Below are positions 15,830 through 24,086 of a DNA stretch of 27,502 bases, piece by piece. The stretch is taken from positions 1 to 27,502 of the forward strand of contig JAKISG010000029.1 of assembly GCA_021648755.1 (NCBI GenBank), read 5' to 3'. The DNA comes from Flavobacteriaceae bacterium (GTDB lineage: Bacteria > Bacteroidota > Bacteroidia > Flavobacteriales > Flavobacteriaceae). A program made the translations under genes and the position numbers. How positions within the stretch are numbered: position 1 is the first letter of the stretch; every line of letters begins with the position of its first letter. Under the pieces are notes generated by a model. That model did not search any database and had not been told where the DNA came from. It saw only the letters and a list, made by a program, of their open reading frames with translations.

Positions 15830-17335
15830 ATGAAAAAATTTAAATTAATTCTACCATTATTATTTTTATTATTTATTATCAATTCTTGTAATAGTGACGA
15901 AGAATTTATAGAAGAAATTACAACTACTAAAGCGACAGACTTGTCTAAACCATTAACCAAAAAAGAGGTTAGCCATCAAATTACGGAAATACTTGAGAAA
16001 AAAGGTTCTTTTAATTGGAGTGAAGTAAATGATCATTTACTTTGGAGTGCAACAGTTCATGGAAATAATATTTTAACGGTTGGTTATGGCAGTAAAGAAG
16101 TGTCTTTTAGAACTGAAAAAAGTAAACATCTTTCTTCTATAAAAGAAATTATTTTACAAACTATAAAAACTACTTCAAAAAATAAAAATGAAAAAGATAT
16201 ATTAATTTATGATGACGACTTATTGAACTACATAGATGTAAAAGTAGTTGATTTTAATACAATCAAAGAGTTGCGTAAAAACGAACAAGTTCGGTATTTA
16301 GAGCCAGGAGGTTTTGTATATACTGGTTTTGGAGAGCAAGAAAGATCAAGTAAAGGTTGTGATAAATCTAGTGATTATATAAGTACTGCTAATTATGGAA
16401 CATTGGCTAGTGGCGCAAAAATTCCATGGAATTTTTACGACCATAAAATTAACCAAGCTTGGGCGTATAGTAAAGGTGAGGGAATAGGTGTGGGTGTAAT
16501 TGATACAGGGGTTTCTCCAAATCAATCTAATTTAGGAACTAATTTTAATGCTTATTATTCGGGCAGATATATTCAAAAATATGGTACTTATATTGATTCT
16601 GTTTGGTGGTGGTCTAATAATTTAGATGGGCCGAACGATAAGTGTGGTCATGGTACAAGTGCTAGTGCAGCTGTTGCAGCGCCAGATAATAATAACTCGC
16701 AATTTGTAGGCGCAGCCTATCAATGTAATTTAATATCATATAGAGGCACAAGTGATGTATTGTTAAATGATTATCACGAGCGTAAAGGTGTTGCAGATGC
16801 ATTAAAAGCTTTAGGAAGAAGAAATGATGTTAAAATCATATCTATGTCAGTTGGCTACCCTTGGTCTATAGGAAAAATTAAAGATGCCGTAAGGTATGCA
16901 TATGCACAAAATAAATTAATTTTTGCTGCAGGAGGAACTTCGACAAATTTTACCAATTGGTTTGGTGTAATATTTCCTGCTTCAATGAATGAGACAGTTG
17001 CCGTTACTGGAGTAGAAGAACAAAGCACCTATGATGAGTGTGATGTTTGTCATACGGGTAGTAAAATTGATTTTACGGTAATTATGGAGCGTGAAAATAA
17101 TAACCATCAACCCGTTTTAGGATTTTATAATGGAGACTCTACATATTTTGGAGGTTCATCTGTTGCAACAGCAACTACTGCCGGTATAGCAGCACTAGTT
17201 TGGGCTAAATATCCTTGGGCTTCAAGAAGTCAAGTTTTACAAAGACTAAAAGAATCTGCAGCTTTTTACCCAACTAAAAATGGTGACTTTGGCTATGGTA
17301 ATATTGACGCTTTAAGAGCCGTTAGAGGTTATTAA
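15830..17335 (+). CDS. S8 family (subtilisin-like) serine peptidase, lipoprotein
   Basis: 501 aa. Lipoprotein signal MKKFKLILPLLFLLFIINSC (Cys20) followed by NSDEE. Residues about 35-165 look like an inhibitor-type propeptide ending in VRYLEPGGFVYTGFG. The catalytic domain has Asp225 in GVGVIDTGV, His274 in CGHGTSAS and Ser444 in FGGSSVATATTAG. The position of the oxyanion-hole Asn (normally AAGN) reads FAAGGTSTN, so Gly replaces Asn; an Asn is found three residues later. Activity may therefore be atypical, though a Gly/Thr-rich version occurs in some relatives as far as I recall. There is no C-terminal sorting domain, so anchoring is by lipid at the outer or inner membrane. No operon partner is close; the next gene begins 222 bp downstream. 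Confidence 0.9.
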   Translation: MKKFKLILPLLFLLFIINSCNSDEEFIEEITTTKATDLSKPLTKKEVSHQITEILEKKGSFNWSEVNDHLLWSATVHGNNILTVGYGSKEVSFRTEKSKHLSSIKEIILQTIKTTSKNKNEKDILIYDDDLLNYIDVKVVDFNTIKELRKNEQVRYLEPGGFVYTGFGEQERSSKGCDKSSDYISTANYGTLASGAKIPWNFYDHKINQAWAYSKGEGIGVGVIDTGVSPNQSNLGTNFNAYYSGRYIQKYGTYIDSVWWWSNNLDGPNDKCGHGTSASAAVAAPDNNNSQFVGAAYQCNLISYRGTSDVLLNDYHERKGVADALKALGRRNDVKIISMSVGYPWSIGKIKDAVRYAYAQNKLIFAAGGTSTNFTNWFGVIFPASMNETVAVTGVEEQSTYDECDVCHTGSKIDFTVIMERENNNHQPVLGFYNGDSTYFGGSSVATATTAGIAALVWAKYPWASRSQVLQRLKESAAFYPTKNGDFGYGNIDALRAVRGY

Positions 17336-17471
17336 AATTTATATTTTTTTACGCTAGGTAAGGTCTAGTTCTATTCACTTTTTTTGTGAAATTATATTTA
17401 CAAGAGTTTTTTGTCATTGATTGGTACGCTATAAATTTACACTAGAATAATTAAAAGCCTTTAAAATTAAT

Positions 17472-17479
17472 TACATTTG
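17472..17479 (+). promoter_or_regulatory. Putative -7 box of the Tle1-like lipase locus
   Basis: TACATTTG fits TAnnTTTG; the predicted start near 17486 gives a ~70-nt leader to the ATG at 17558. The -33 element is not evident. Confidence 0.35.
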
Positions 17480-17557
17480 TAAATATAGTAACATACATTT
17501 AGCTGCATACTTAACTTTAATTTAAGAAAGAACCAAAACGAAAAACAAGAGAACCAT

Positions 17558-19127
17558 ATGAAAAAAAACGAAATCACACTAACTTCAACAAAAGTAGGCG
17601 CAAAAAACGAACAAAAAAAGGCGTTTTCAGGCTCTACTATAAAAACAGCTAAAGTTCACGTAGGCGAATCTAGTTACGAAGAAAATATAGCCGAAGAAAG
17701 TGCAGACATAACTATTGGTGTGTTTTTTGACGGCACCTTAAATAACAAAGACAACACAGAAGCAAGGTTAGCCTACAAAAAATCTGACAAACGCAACCCC
17801 TTATCACAACAAGCCCAAGTCTATAAAGATGCCATAGACAACATAGAAAAAGATTTACGTGGTAGTTATGAAAACGACCTCACTAACGTAGCACGTATGG
17901 AACCTGCATATCAAATAAATCATCAAGGAAAAATTCTACAAGACAAAGTTTATATAGAAGGTATCGGCACCACCACATACAATGCAGATGATGAAGGCGG
18001 TATGGGCAAAGGTACAGGTCCAACAGGCATACTTAAAAAAGTAGAAAAAGGATGTATAGATACTGCTCAAAAGGTAAAAGATTTATTAGATACTAGCGAA
18101 ACAGATAAAATAAACACCTTACAAATAAATGTTTTTGGTTTTAGTAGAGGTGCCGCGGCAGCACGTAATTTTATCTATGAGTTAAACAAAAAGAAAGGAG
18201 AGGTAAAAAAAAATGTTTATGTTTATAATAAAGAAGGAAAAAAAAGAAAAAAAAAGATTTACTATAAAAATGATTTTGGTAAATTTAGGAGAAGCACTAA
18301 ATGCCAAAAATATAAATGAAATTGGGCGTATGGTAATTCGTTTTGTAGGCTTGTATGAAACGGTGGCATCTTATGGGGTAAATCACACAGGTGGTTTTGG
18401 AATATCTAATGATTCTATACAGCTACATCTTAACAGTATAAGGAGCGCATCAAATGTACTTCATCTAGTTGCTCAAGATGAACATAGAGAAAACTTTACG
18501 TTAACAAATATAAACAGTGCAGGTAGTCGAGGTAAAACCATACTAATTCCAGGCGTACACTCAGACATTGGCGGTAGTTATACCAATAACACCAAAGAAA
18601 ATCTAATACTTTTTGAAGCAGGAACACTTACTTGGAAAGCTAGAAAAAAAGCAGAAGACATACGAGATATGGTAATAGCACAAGGTTGGTATAAACCATT
18701 AGAACTAGCTATAAATGCAAAGGATAATTTGGTGCTTTACCGAGTGGTAAAATCAAAAAAATACAGTTATATACCGCTACATATTATGGTAGAATATGCT
18801 ATGGAAAAGAATTTGTTGTTTGAGTTTTCTATTATTGCAAAGAAATATAAATTAGACAAAACATCAAGCGATGCAAGCATTTACGGCATTACAAACACTA
18901 CAAGTTTACTAAAAATAAAAGAACGATTAGACAAGCATATTTACGATAACGAACCACCAATGGATTGGAACAATGCAGCAGATAATAAAATGCTACGCGT
19001 AATTAGAGCAAAATACGTACACACCTCAGCACATTATAGCAATAAAATATTAGTAGGTACGTATGCCCCACACAAACCATACGACAGTTATTTAACTAGA
19101 ACCCGAAAAAAAACCCTTAACGGATAA
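17558..19127 (+). pseudogene. tle1: Tle1-like (DUF2235) T6SS phospholipase effector, frameshifted
   Basis: Two overlapping frames (17558-18319 and 18213-19127) encode consecutive parts of one alpha/beta-hydrolase. Part 1 has the DUF2235 start ITIGVFFDGTLNN and the nucleophile elbow NVFGFSRGAAAAR with Ser196. Part 2 has RFVGLYETVASYG and the catalytic-His motif PGVHSDIGGSY. Removing one T from 18284-18286 joins them as NDFGKLGEALNAKNIN, giving about 522 aa, the size of Tle1 lipases that cleave phospholipids in the prey periplasm. The lesion is just past A-rich tracts (18206-18255), so a sequencing error, a real mutation or programmed frameshifting are all possible. The segment usually reading (F/W)DTV has Glu (YETV), a possible change of the acid residue. 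There is no TssD or PAAR domain, so it would be cargo. The DUF2931 gene follows by 12 nt. Confidence 0.83.
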
Positions 19128-19139
19128 ATCCAAAAAGAG

Positions 19140-20195
19140 ATGTTTATACCTAAAATAATACTACTAAGCAGTTTGTTGCTCATAACTTGCCAACAAATAG
19201 AAAAACAAAATACAAATCAGTTAAAAAAAGGAATAATGACCGAAAAAAAATTTGAATGGAAACCTACCGAATGCGCACCAATTCATTACGCATCAGAAAT
19301 ATATCAAGGCAGTTTTATTACCGATGACGATAAATATATCACCATACCTTATGGTGGCACTATAAAACAAGGCTGGGGGCATTCAGGTTCCTCTTGGGCA
19401 GTAGGCGAAGATTTAAAACCAGTACCCAGCCATTTAAAAATAATTTGGATTTCATATACCGAAAATCAATTTTATTATTTAGACACCAAATTACCCAAAC
19501 AAAAAATGATAGAATTGTTTGAAAAAGGGTTTATTGATAAACAAGGAAAACAAAGTACTTATGATGATATTGTAGTTGGTTTAGCACCTGGCGGAGCAGT
19601 ATCTGTTTGGTTATTAGAAGCCACAAGAACTACCGAAATAGGACATTATCAGGCTAAAAAAACAGAGGTGGATATGAAGATTTTTAATCCTGATGGTATT
19701 CAAAATAGAGATGAATATGTAAGAGTAACAACTGAAAGTTTCTCCGAAGAAACCAAAAAGGTTTTAGCCGAGCAAGGCATACCCATTGGTAAATGGACAG
19801 CCTTTAGACAGCGTTTTTTATGGAAACCCGTAATAAAACATGTAGAAGAACTTAAACTAGTTGATTTATCAATTGATTTTTACAATGGAGAGCGATATAG
19901 TGTACGTGCAGATAACCCCATTTTAGATGATTATCAAAATTACCCACCAACATCAGAAATAGGATTTTATTGGTACGACAAAAGAGATAATCAATTTGGC
20001 AGTATAATTACATTTAACGAAAAAGAAATTTGGGCTGCCTTTAAAAAGATATATAAAAATAAAGAAACCAAACAGGCAGCACTAGTATTTACAATAGATA
20101 AATACAATAGTAATGTCGCTATTTTTTTAAAAAGTGAATTAGATAGTATAAAAATTGAAAAAGCAACAGTTAAAACATATATGACCTCAGATTAA
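19140..20195 (+). CDS. DUF2931 lipoprotein, probable Tle1 immunity protein
   Basis: 351 aa with a lipoprotein signal (IILLSSLLLITC, Cys about 17). DUF2931 features are clear: WKPTECAPIHYASEIYQGSFITDDD, GGTIKQGWGHSGSSWAVG, LKPVPSHLKIIWISYTENQFYYLDTKLP, YDDIVVGLAPGGAVSVWL. Such proteins are lipidated and commonly sit next to DUF2235/Tle1 lipases in Bacteroidota and Gammaproteobacteria, where they are taken as immunity proteins that hold the lipase in the periplasm. It starts 12 nt after the lipase stop, so it shares its transcript. About 120 additional C-terminal residues (WKPVIKHVEELKLVDLSIDFYNGERY...) look like a second domain. The antidote is intact while the toxin is broken, as expected when immunity is kept against neighbours. 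Confidence 0.85.
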   Translation: MFIPKIILLSSLLLITCQQIEKQNTNQLKKGIMTEKKFEWKPTECAPIHYASEIYQGSFITDDDKYITIPYGGTIKQGWGHSGSSWAVGEDLKPVPSHLKIIWISYTENQFYYLDTKLPKQKMIELFEKGFIDKQGKQSTYDDIVVGLAPGGAVSVWLLEATRTTEIGHYQAKKTEVDMKIFNPDGIQNRDEYVRVTTESFSEETKKVLAEQGIPIGKWTAFRQRFLWKPVIKHVEELKLVDLSIDFYNGERYSVRADNPILDDYQNYPPTSEIGFYWYDKRDNQFGSIITFNEKEIWAAFKKIYKNKETKQAALVFTIDKYNSNVAIFLKSELDSIKIEKATVKTYMTSD

Positions 20196-20276
20196 GGAAA
20201 AACGAACTTATGTTTAGCAAAATTACACATTGACGAAGAAAAATTTAAAAACAGTATTTTAAAAATTTCAAAATAT

Positions 20277-20284
20277 TACTTTTG
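20277..20284 (+). promoter_or_regulatory. Putative -7 box of the Smr gene
   Basis: TACTTTTG fits TAnnTTTG and lies only 8 nt before the ATG at 20293, so the transcript would be leaderless or nearly so. Confidence 0.4.
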
Positions 20285-20292
20285 TATTTGTA

Positions 20293-20820
20293 ATGAATAA
20301 TATTGATTTTAAAATAGGCGATAAAGTTTCTGTAATAGATGATACTATTATTGGTGAAATTATTGAAATTATACACACTTTAATTACCATTAAAGATGAA
20401 AATGGTTTTCAATATAAATATCAATATAAAGAATTGGTAAAAATTTTTAATTTTAAAGAATCGTTTATTGTTAATTACAAATCATTTTTAAAAGAAGAAA
20501 AATCTTTTGAGACAGTTAAAAAATCAATAAAAAAGCAATCCGTTTTAGAAGTAGATTTGCACATTCATCAAATTACAGAGTCAGTTAAAAACTGGAGTAA
20601 TTACGAAATGCTTTCTAAACAATTAGATTATGCAAGGCAAAAATTAGACTTTGCAATTAAAAATAATATTAGAAATATTGTTTTTATTCACGGTATAGGT
20701 CAAGGAGTTTTAAAAAGAGAACTATACCAATTATTAAAAAAGTATAAAGTAGAAATTAATGATGCTAATTATCAAAAATACGGTAAAGGGGCAACAGAGG
20801 TTTATATTTACAAGAACTAA
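20293..20820 (+). CDS. Smr-domain protein (DUF2027-like)
   Basis: 175 aa, soluble. Residues 1-50 form an SH3-like beta segment (FKIGDKVSVIDDTIIGEIIEI). The C-terminal half, about residues 95-175, is an Smr domain: VDLHIHQIT at the start, HGIGQGVLKREL in the middle, and a final GKGATEVYIYKN. Smr domains in MutS2-related proteins are nucleases acting on DNA or on mRNA at collided ribosomes. The DLHxH and HGxGxGxL motifs are intact, so nuclease activity is plausible, but a role for the stand-alone Bacteroidota version is not established. The gene is monocistronic and convergent with the lipoprotein gene ending at 20829. Confidence 0.88.
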   Translation: MNNIDFKIGDKVSVIDDTIIGEIIEIIHTLITIKDENGFQYKYQYKELVKIFNFKESFIVNYKSFLKEEKSFETVKKSIKKQSVLEVDLHIHQITESVKNWSNYEMLSKQLDYARQKLDFAIKNNIRNIVFIHGIGQGVLKRELYQLLKKYKVEINDANYQKYGKGATEVYIYKN

Positions 20821-20828
20821 TATACTTT

Positions 20829-21329
20829 TTAATTAGTAAAAGTACCCGTTTTAGATGAAAAATTATAGGTTTCGTATATAATTTCATTACCATTAGAGTT
20901 TTTTAAAACCATATTGTTTATGGTAAAAATTGCTGTATAGGTAAAAGTACCATCATTATTATTAGAAATAGTATTTGAAACTACTAAAGTACCACTACCA
21001 ACCCATTCATTTATAGGTATAGGTACTGTAGGCGGAATGTTTTGACAAAAATAATCACTAGTAACATTAGCATTAAAAATACGATAACTAATTTTATCAT
21101 TTAAAAAATAAGACTCTTGGTCGATAGCAGTTGTAAAAAAAATATTATTTAAATTATTGATTTCAGTTTCTAAAATAAGAGTTTCATTTTCATTAATTTT
21201 AAAAAGAACTAAAACATCACCACAGGTATTTATTGTTTGCTCATCAAAATTAAAATTTGGCTCAGCAAAATCAACTTCACAAGAGGTGATTAAAAATAAA
21301 ATTGAAAATAAGATAAATAATTTTTTCAT
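20829..21329 (-). CDS. Small lipoprotein of unknown function
   Basis: 166 aa. The start MKKLFILFSILFLITSC gives a good lipobox (LITSC, Cys17) followed by EVDFAEP. The mature part is beta-rich with Asn- and Thr-rich strands and two further Cys residues (TCGDVLVLFKINENETLILETEIN; YFCQNIPP) that could form a disulfide. No family recognised, though secreted flavobacterial lipoproteins of this type are frequent. It is divergent from the cysteine desulfurase gene and convergent with the Smr gene. Confidence 0.85.
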   Translation of the reverse strand: MKKLFILFSILFLITSCEVDFAEPNFNFDEQTINTCGDVLVLFKINENETLILETEINNLNNIFFTTAIDQESYFLNDKISYRIFNANVTSDYFCQNIPPTVPIPINEWVGSGTLVVSNTISNNNDGTFTYTAIFTINNMVLKNSNGNEIIYETYNFSSKTGTFTN

Positions 21330-21337
21330 TTAGATGA

Positions 21338-21345
21338 CAAAAATA
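21338..21345 (-). promoter_or_regulatory. Putative -7 box of the 166-aa lipoprotein gene
   Basis: TATTTTTG on the minus strand fits TAnnTTTG and lies 8 nt upstream of the ATG at 21329, which would make the mRNA leaderless or nearly so. The intergenic region is 104 bp and is shared with the divergent promoter at 21417-21424. Confidence 0.4.
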
Positions 21346-21416
21346 CAGATTTTAAAACTAAAAATGATCCAAAAATAGGTAAAATTTATTTTCTCAATAA
21401 TTCTAGGAAATAAACC

Positions 21417-21424
21417 TATCTTTG
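21417..21424 (+). promoter_or_regulatory. Putative -7 box of the cysteine desulfurase gene
   Basis: TATCTTTG fits TAnnTTTG exactly and ends 9 nt before the ATG at 21434, again predicting a very short or absent leader. Confidence 0.45.
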
Positions 21425-21433
21425 TAGTAAAAT

Positions 21434-22570
21434 ATGCAAAAAATATACCTAGATAACGCAGCAACTACGCCGATAGATAATGAGGTAATTCAAATTATTA
21501 CTAAAACTATGCAATCCGTTTTTGGCAACCCATCATCTATACATCAATTTGGGAGAACGGCAAAATCTTTGGTAGAAACAGCTCGCAAAAATATTGCCAA
21601 TCATTTTAATGTTACCGCAAGTGAAATTGTTTTTACCTCAGGAGGAGGCGAAGCGGATAACCTTATTTTAATAAACGCAGTTGCTAATTTAAATGTTAGA
21701 CGAATTATTACATCTAAAATAGAACACCATGCAGTTACACACACATTAGCGTATTTAAAAAACAAATATAATATAAAGATTGATTTGGTAAACCTTACAG
21801 GTAATGGAGAAATAGCATATAAACACCTCAATGAATTATTGAAAGACAACAAGACTAAAACAATGGTAAGTCTAATGTATGTAAATAATGAAATAGGTAC
21901 TTTATTAGACTTAACTAAGGTTTGTAAACTGTGTGCAGTAAATGAGGTATTATTTCATTCAGATACGGTACAGGCAATAGGTCATTTTAAAATTGATTTA
22001 CAAAAAACACCTATTGATTTTATAACGGCATCGGCACATAAATTTCATGGGCCAAAAGGTGTTGGCTTTGCAATAATAAAAAAAGGATTTATTATAAAAC
22101 CAATATTATTTGGAGGAGAACAAGAAAGAGGCGCAAGAGCAGGTACCGAAAATGTTCCAAGTATTGTAGGTATGGATTTTGCCTTAACAAAATCATTAAA
22201 AAATTTAGAAAAAGATTATCAATATATAAAAGAATTAAAACAATATTTTATCCAAAAATTAATATCTAATTTTAGTACTATAAAATTTAACGGAATTTCT
22301 GATAATTTTGAAAAAAATTCATACACCTTATTAAACGTTCGTTTTGATAAAGAATTACCGATGCTATTGTTCCGTTTAGACTTAAAAGGTATTGCTGCCT
22401 CTGGAGGCGCAGCATGCCAAAGTGGTAGCAATAAAGGGTCATATGTATTAAATGAAATACTAACTCAAAAAGAAACCTTAAAGTCATCAGTTCGATTTTC
22501 ATTTAGTAAATACAATACAAAAAAGGAATTAGATTACGTAATTACTATTTTAAAAGAATTAATTTTGTAG
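21434..22570 (+). CDS. Cysteine desulfurase (class V aminotransferase fold)
   Basis: 378 aa, the length of NifS/IscS-type enzymes. A PLP-dependent enzyme that takes sulfur from cysteine for Fe-S clusters or tRNA thiolation. Motifs: IYLDNAATTPID at the start; GNPSSIHQFGR; FTSGGGEADNL; the PLP-lysine in SAHKFHGPKGVG (Lys203); QERGARAGTENV; and the catalytic loop with Cys328 in SGGAACQSGSNKGSY. The active-site loop ACQSGS differs from the usual ACTSAS of IscS, so I call the family but not the exact paralogue. There is no iscU or sufE next to it; the gene stands alone between two promoters, so it is probably an accessory desulfurase. No lipoprotein or membrane features. Confidence 0.93.
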   Translation: MQKIYLDNAATTPIDNEVIQIITKTMQSVFGNPSSIHQFGRTAKSLVETARKNIANHFNVTASEIVFTSGGGEADNLILINAVANLNVRRIITSKIEHHAVTHTLAYLKNKYNIKIDLVNLTGNGEIAYKHLNELLKDNKTKTMVSLMYVNNEIGTLLDLTKVCKLCAVNEVLFHSDTVQAIGHFKIDLQKTPIDFITASAHKFHGPKGVGFAIIKKGFIIKPILFGGEQERGARAGTENVPSIVGMDFALTKSLKNLEKDYQYIKELKQYFIQKLISNFSTIKFNGISDNFEKNSYTLLNVRFDKELPMLLFRLDLKGIAASGGAACQSGSNKGSYVLNEILTQKETLKSSVRFSFSKYNTKKELDYVITILKELIL

Positions 22571-22729
22571 TTAGAAATAACTATTTATGCCATAAAAAAA
22601 AGCATACATAAAAAAATTAAAACACAATCAAATAATTTTATAACAATGTAAGGCATTATTAAAGAATGAGTTACTTAAATAAAAAAATTAAAAATGAACT
22701 ACTAAACTAAAAATCTAAGCACTAAATTA

Positions 22730-23488
22730 ATGAAAAATATAATAGGAATAATACCAGCAAGATACGGTTCGACAAGATTAGAGGGCAAACCATTAGTTAT
22801 TATTTGTGGTAAAACTATGATTCAGCGTGTATATGAACAAGCAAAAAAAGCAATTAAAAACGTTGTAGTTGCAACAGATAATAAACGTATTTATGATGCT
22901 GTAATTAATTTTGGAGGCAAAGTTGTAATGACCTCAAGAGCGCATACAACAGGTACTAATAGGTGTTTAGAGGCATTTGAAATAATTCAAAAAACAACAA
23001 CTAAAAAGTTTGATATTGTTTTAAATATACAAGGAGATGAGCCCTTATTAGAACCAGAACAAATAAAGCAATTGATTTCTTGTTTTGATGATCAGCGTAC
23101 AGAAATGGCAACATTAATAATGCCAACAACTAAGAAAGAAGAGTTAAAGTCAGGTGTGTTTGTTGTAAAAGATAAAAATAATTTTGCATTATATTTTAGC
23201 AGGGCAGTAATCCCTTTTATAAGAGATCAAAGTAAGGAGAATTGGTGTAAAAATAATACGTACTTTAAACACGTAGGTATGTATGGTTTTTTGCCAAAAG
23301 CATTAAAAAAATTTTCTAAAATGGAATATACTAATTTAGAGAATTGCGAAAAGTTAGAACAATTACGATGGTTAGAAAATGGTTATAAAATTAAAGTAAC
23401 AACAACCCTACATAATTCAGTCTCAGTTGACACCTTAGAAGATGTAAAGAAAGTAATCAAAATTATTAGTGAAAGAAAACTTAATTAA
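22730..23488 (+). CDS. kdsB: 3-deoxy-manno-octulosonate cytidylyltransferase
   Basis: 252 aa, the family length. Activates Kdo with CTP (CMP-Kdo) for the lipopolysaccharide inner core, in the cytoplasm. Characteristic motifs: IGIIPARYGSTRLEGKPL at the start (nucleotide binding), VVVATDNKRIYDAV, TSRAHTTGTNRCLEA, LNIQGDEPLLEP (metal-binding Asp), YFSRAVIPFIRD, and HVGMYGFLP, LEQLRWLENGYKI at the C-terminus. All key residues are present. It starts 159 bp after the desulfurase gene, whose downstream sequence is AT-rich with no strong terminator. The core gene is separated by 37 nt from the following lipoprotein gene, which has its own -7 box. Confidence 0.95.
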   Translation: MKNIIGIIPARYGSTRLEGKPLVIICGKTMIQRVYEQAKKAIKNVVVATDNKRIYDAVINFGGKVVMTSRAHTTGTNRCLEAFEIIQKTTTKKFDIVLNIQGDEPLLEPEQIKQLISCFDDQRTEMATLIMPTTKKEELKSGVFVVKDKNNFALYFSRAVIPFIRDQSKENWCKNNTYFKHVGMYGFLPKALKKFSKMEYTNLENCEKLEQLRWLENGYKIKVTTTLHNSVSVDTLEDVKKVIKIISERKLN

Positions 23489-23489
23489 T

Positions 23490-23497
23490 TACCTTTG
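23490..23497 (+). promoter_or_regulatory. Putative -7 box ahead of the 23526 lipoprotein / T6SS effector transcript
   Basis: TACCTTTG fits TAnnTTTG; a start near 23504 gives a leader of about 22 nt to the ATG at 23526. Downstream genes up to 26441 are spaced 1-4 nt apart, so this may serve the whole effector-immunity cluster. Confidence 0.42.
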
Positions 23498-23525
23498 TAT
23501 AAATTTAAAAATATTTTAATATACT

Positions 23526-24083
23526 ATGTTAAATAAAAAAATAACGCTACTTTTTCTGTTCATTTTTGTTTTGCTTACAGGTTGTGATAATGATGTAGAG
23601 ATAAATGTACCAGAATCTATAGATCCACCTGTTACAAGTTTTCAAGTTGATTTTGATGGGGAGACTTGGGTTGCCGATAGTATCACAGCAACAATTACTA
23701 ATGGTATTACTAGTATAAGGGCATTTAGAAATGATGATAAGGAAATAATTGTGATTAATTTATTATCAGACCAAGTAGGCTCTTATGTTATCGACCCAGC
23801 AGTATTTATAGGTAACATCATATATACTAATACCGAAGATTTAAACGGTGATTTTTCTTCTAATAGAGATGTAATTTCGGGTATTATAAAATTAACTATT
23901 AATGATGAGGTTAGTAAAATTTTAGCAGGAGAATTTTTTTTTACAGGTAGCCGTTTAGTACAAGAGTTAGATGAAAATGAAATGCCTGTTTTAGATGAAA
24001 ACGAAAACCCAATTTATCTAGAAGAAATAAAAGATTTTACCAATGGAAATTTTCAAAATATTAATTATATAGAATATTTGTAA
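23526..24083 (+). CDS. DUF6252-like lipoprotein
   Basis: 185 aa. Lipoprotein signal MLNKKITLLFLFIFVLLTGC (Cys20). The mature part starts with NDVEINVPESIDPP and has FQVDFDGETWVADSITATI, the type of strand-Trp motif seen in DUF6252 flavobacterial lipoproteins (exact family assignment unverified), with IRAFRNDDKEIIVINLL and a C-terminal NGNFQNINY. Acidic repeat DENEMPVLDENENPIYLEE near residue 150. It ends 3 nt before the TssD-M91 effector start, so it is in the effector's operon; whether it has a role with it or merely lies upstream is unclear. It could be a chaperone-like or immunity-like accessory, but no direct support. Confidence 0.8.
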   Translation: MLNKKITLLFLFIFVLLTGCDNDVEINVPESIDPPVTSFQVDFDGETWVADSITATITNGITSIRAFRNDDKEIIVINLLSDQVGSYVIDPAVFIGNIIYTNTEDLNGDFSSNRDVISGIIKLTINDEVSKILAGEFFFTGSRLVQELDENEMPVLDENENPIYLEEIKDFTNGNFQNINYIEYL

Positions 24084-24086
24084 ACA

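Noticed and set aside
17375..17395. TTCAC-T7-GTGAA hairpin after the S8 peptidase
   Set aside because: Five-bp stem with no T-run after it; not a convincing terminator.
18213..19127. The second Tle1 frame as an independent gene starting at 18213
   Set aside because: Its first ~25 codons are A-rich read-through of the wrong frame of part 1; the protein only makes sense as the continuation of the upstream frame.
20816..20840. Small A/T-rich inverted repeats between the convergent Smr and lipoprotein genes
   Set aside because: Stems of six to seven A/T pairs occur by chance often in such AT-rich DNA; no GC core or clean T-tract, so not listed as a terminator.
22570..22620. TAGTTA/TAACTA and TATGC/GCATA hairpins after the cysteine desulfurase gene
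   Set aside because: Short, AT-rich and without a clear U-tract; too weak to call a terminator.
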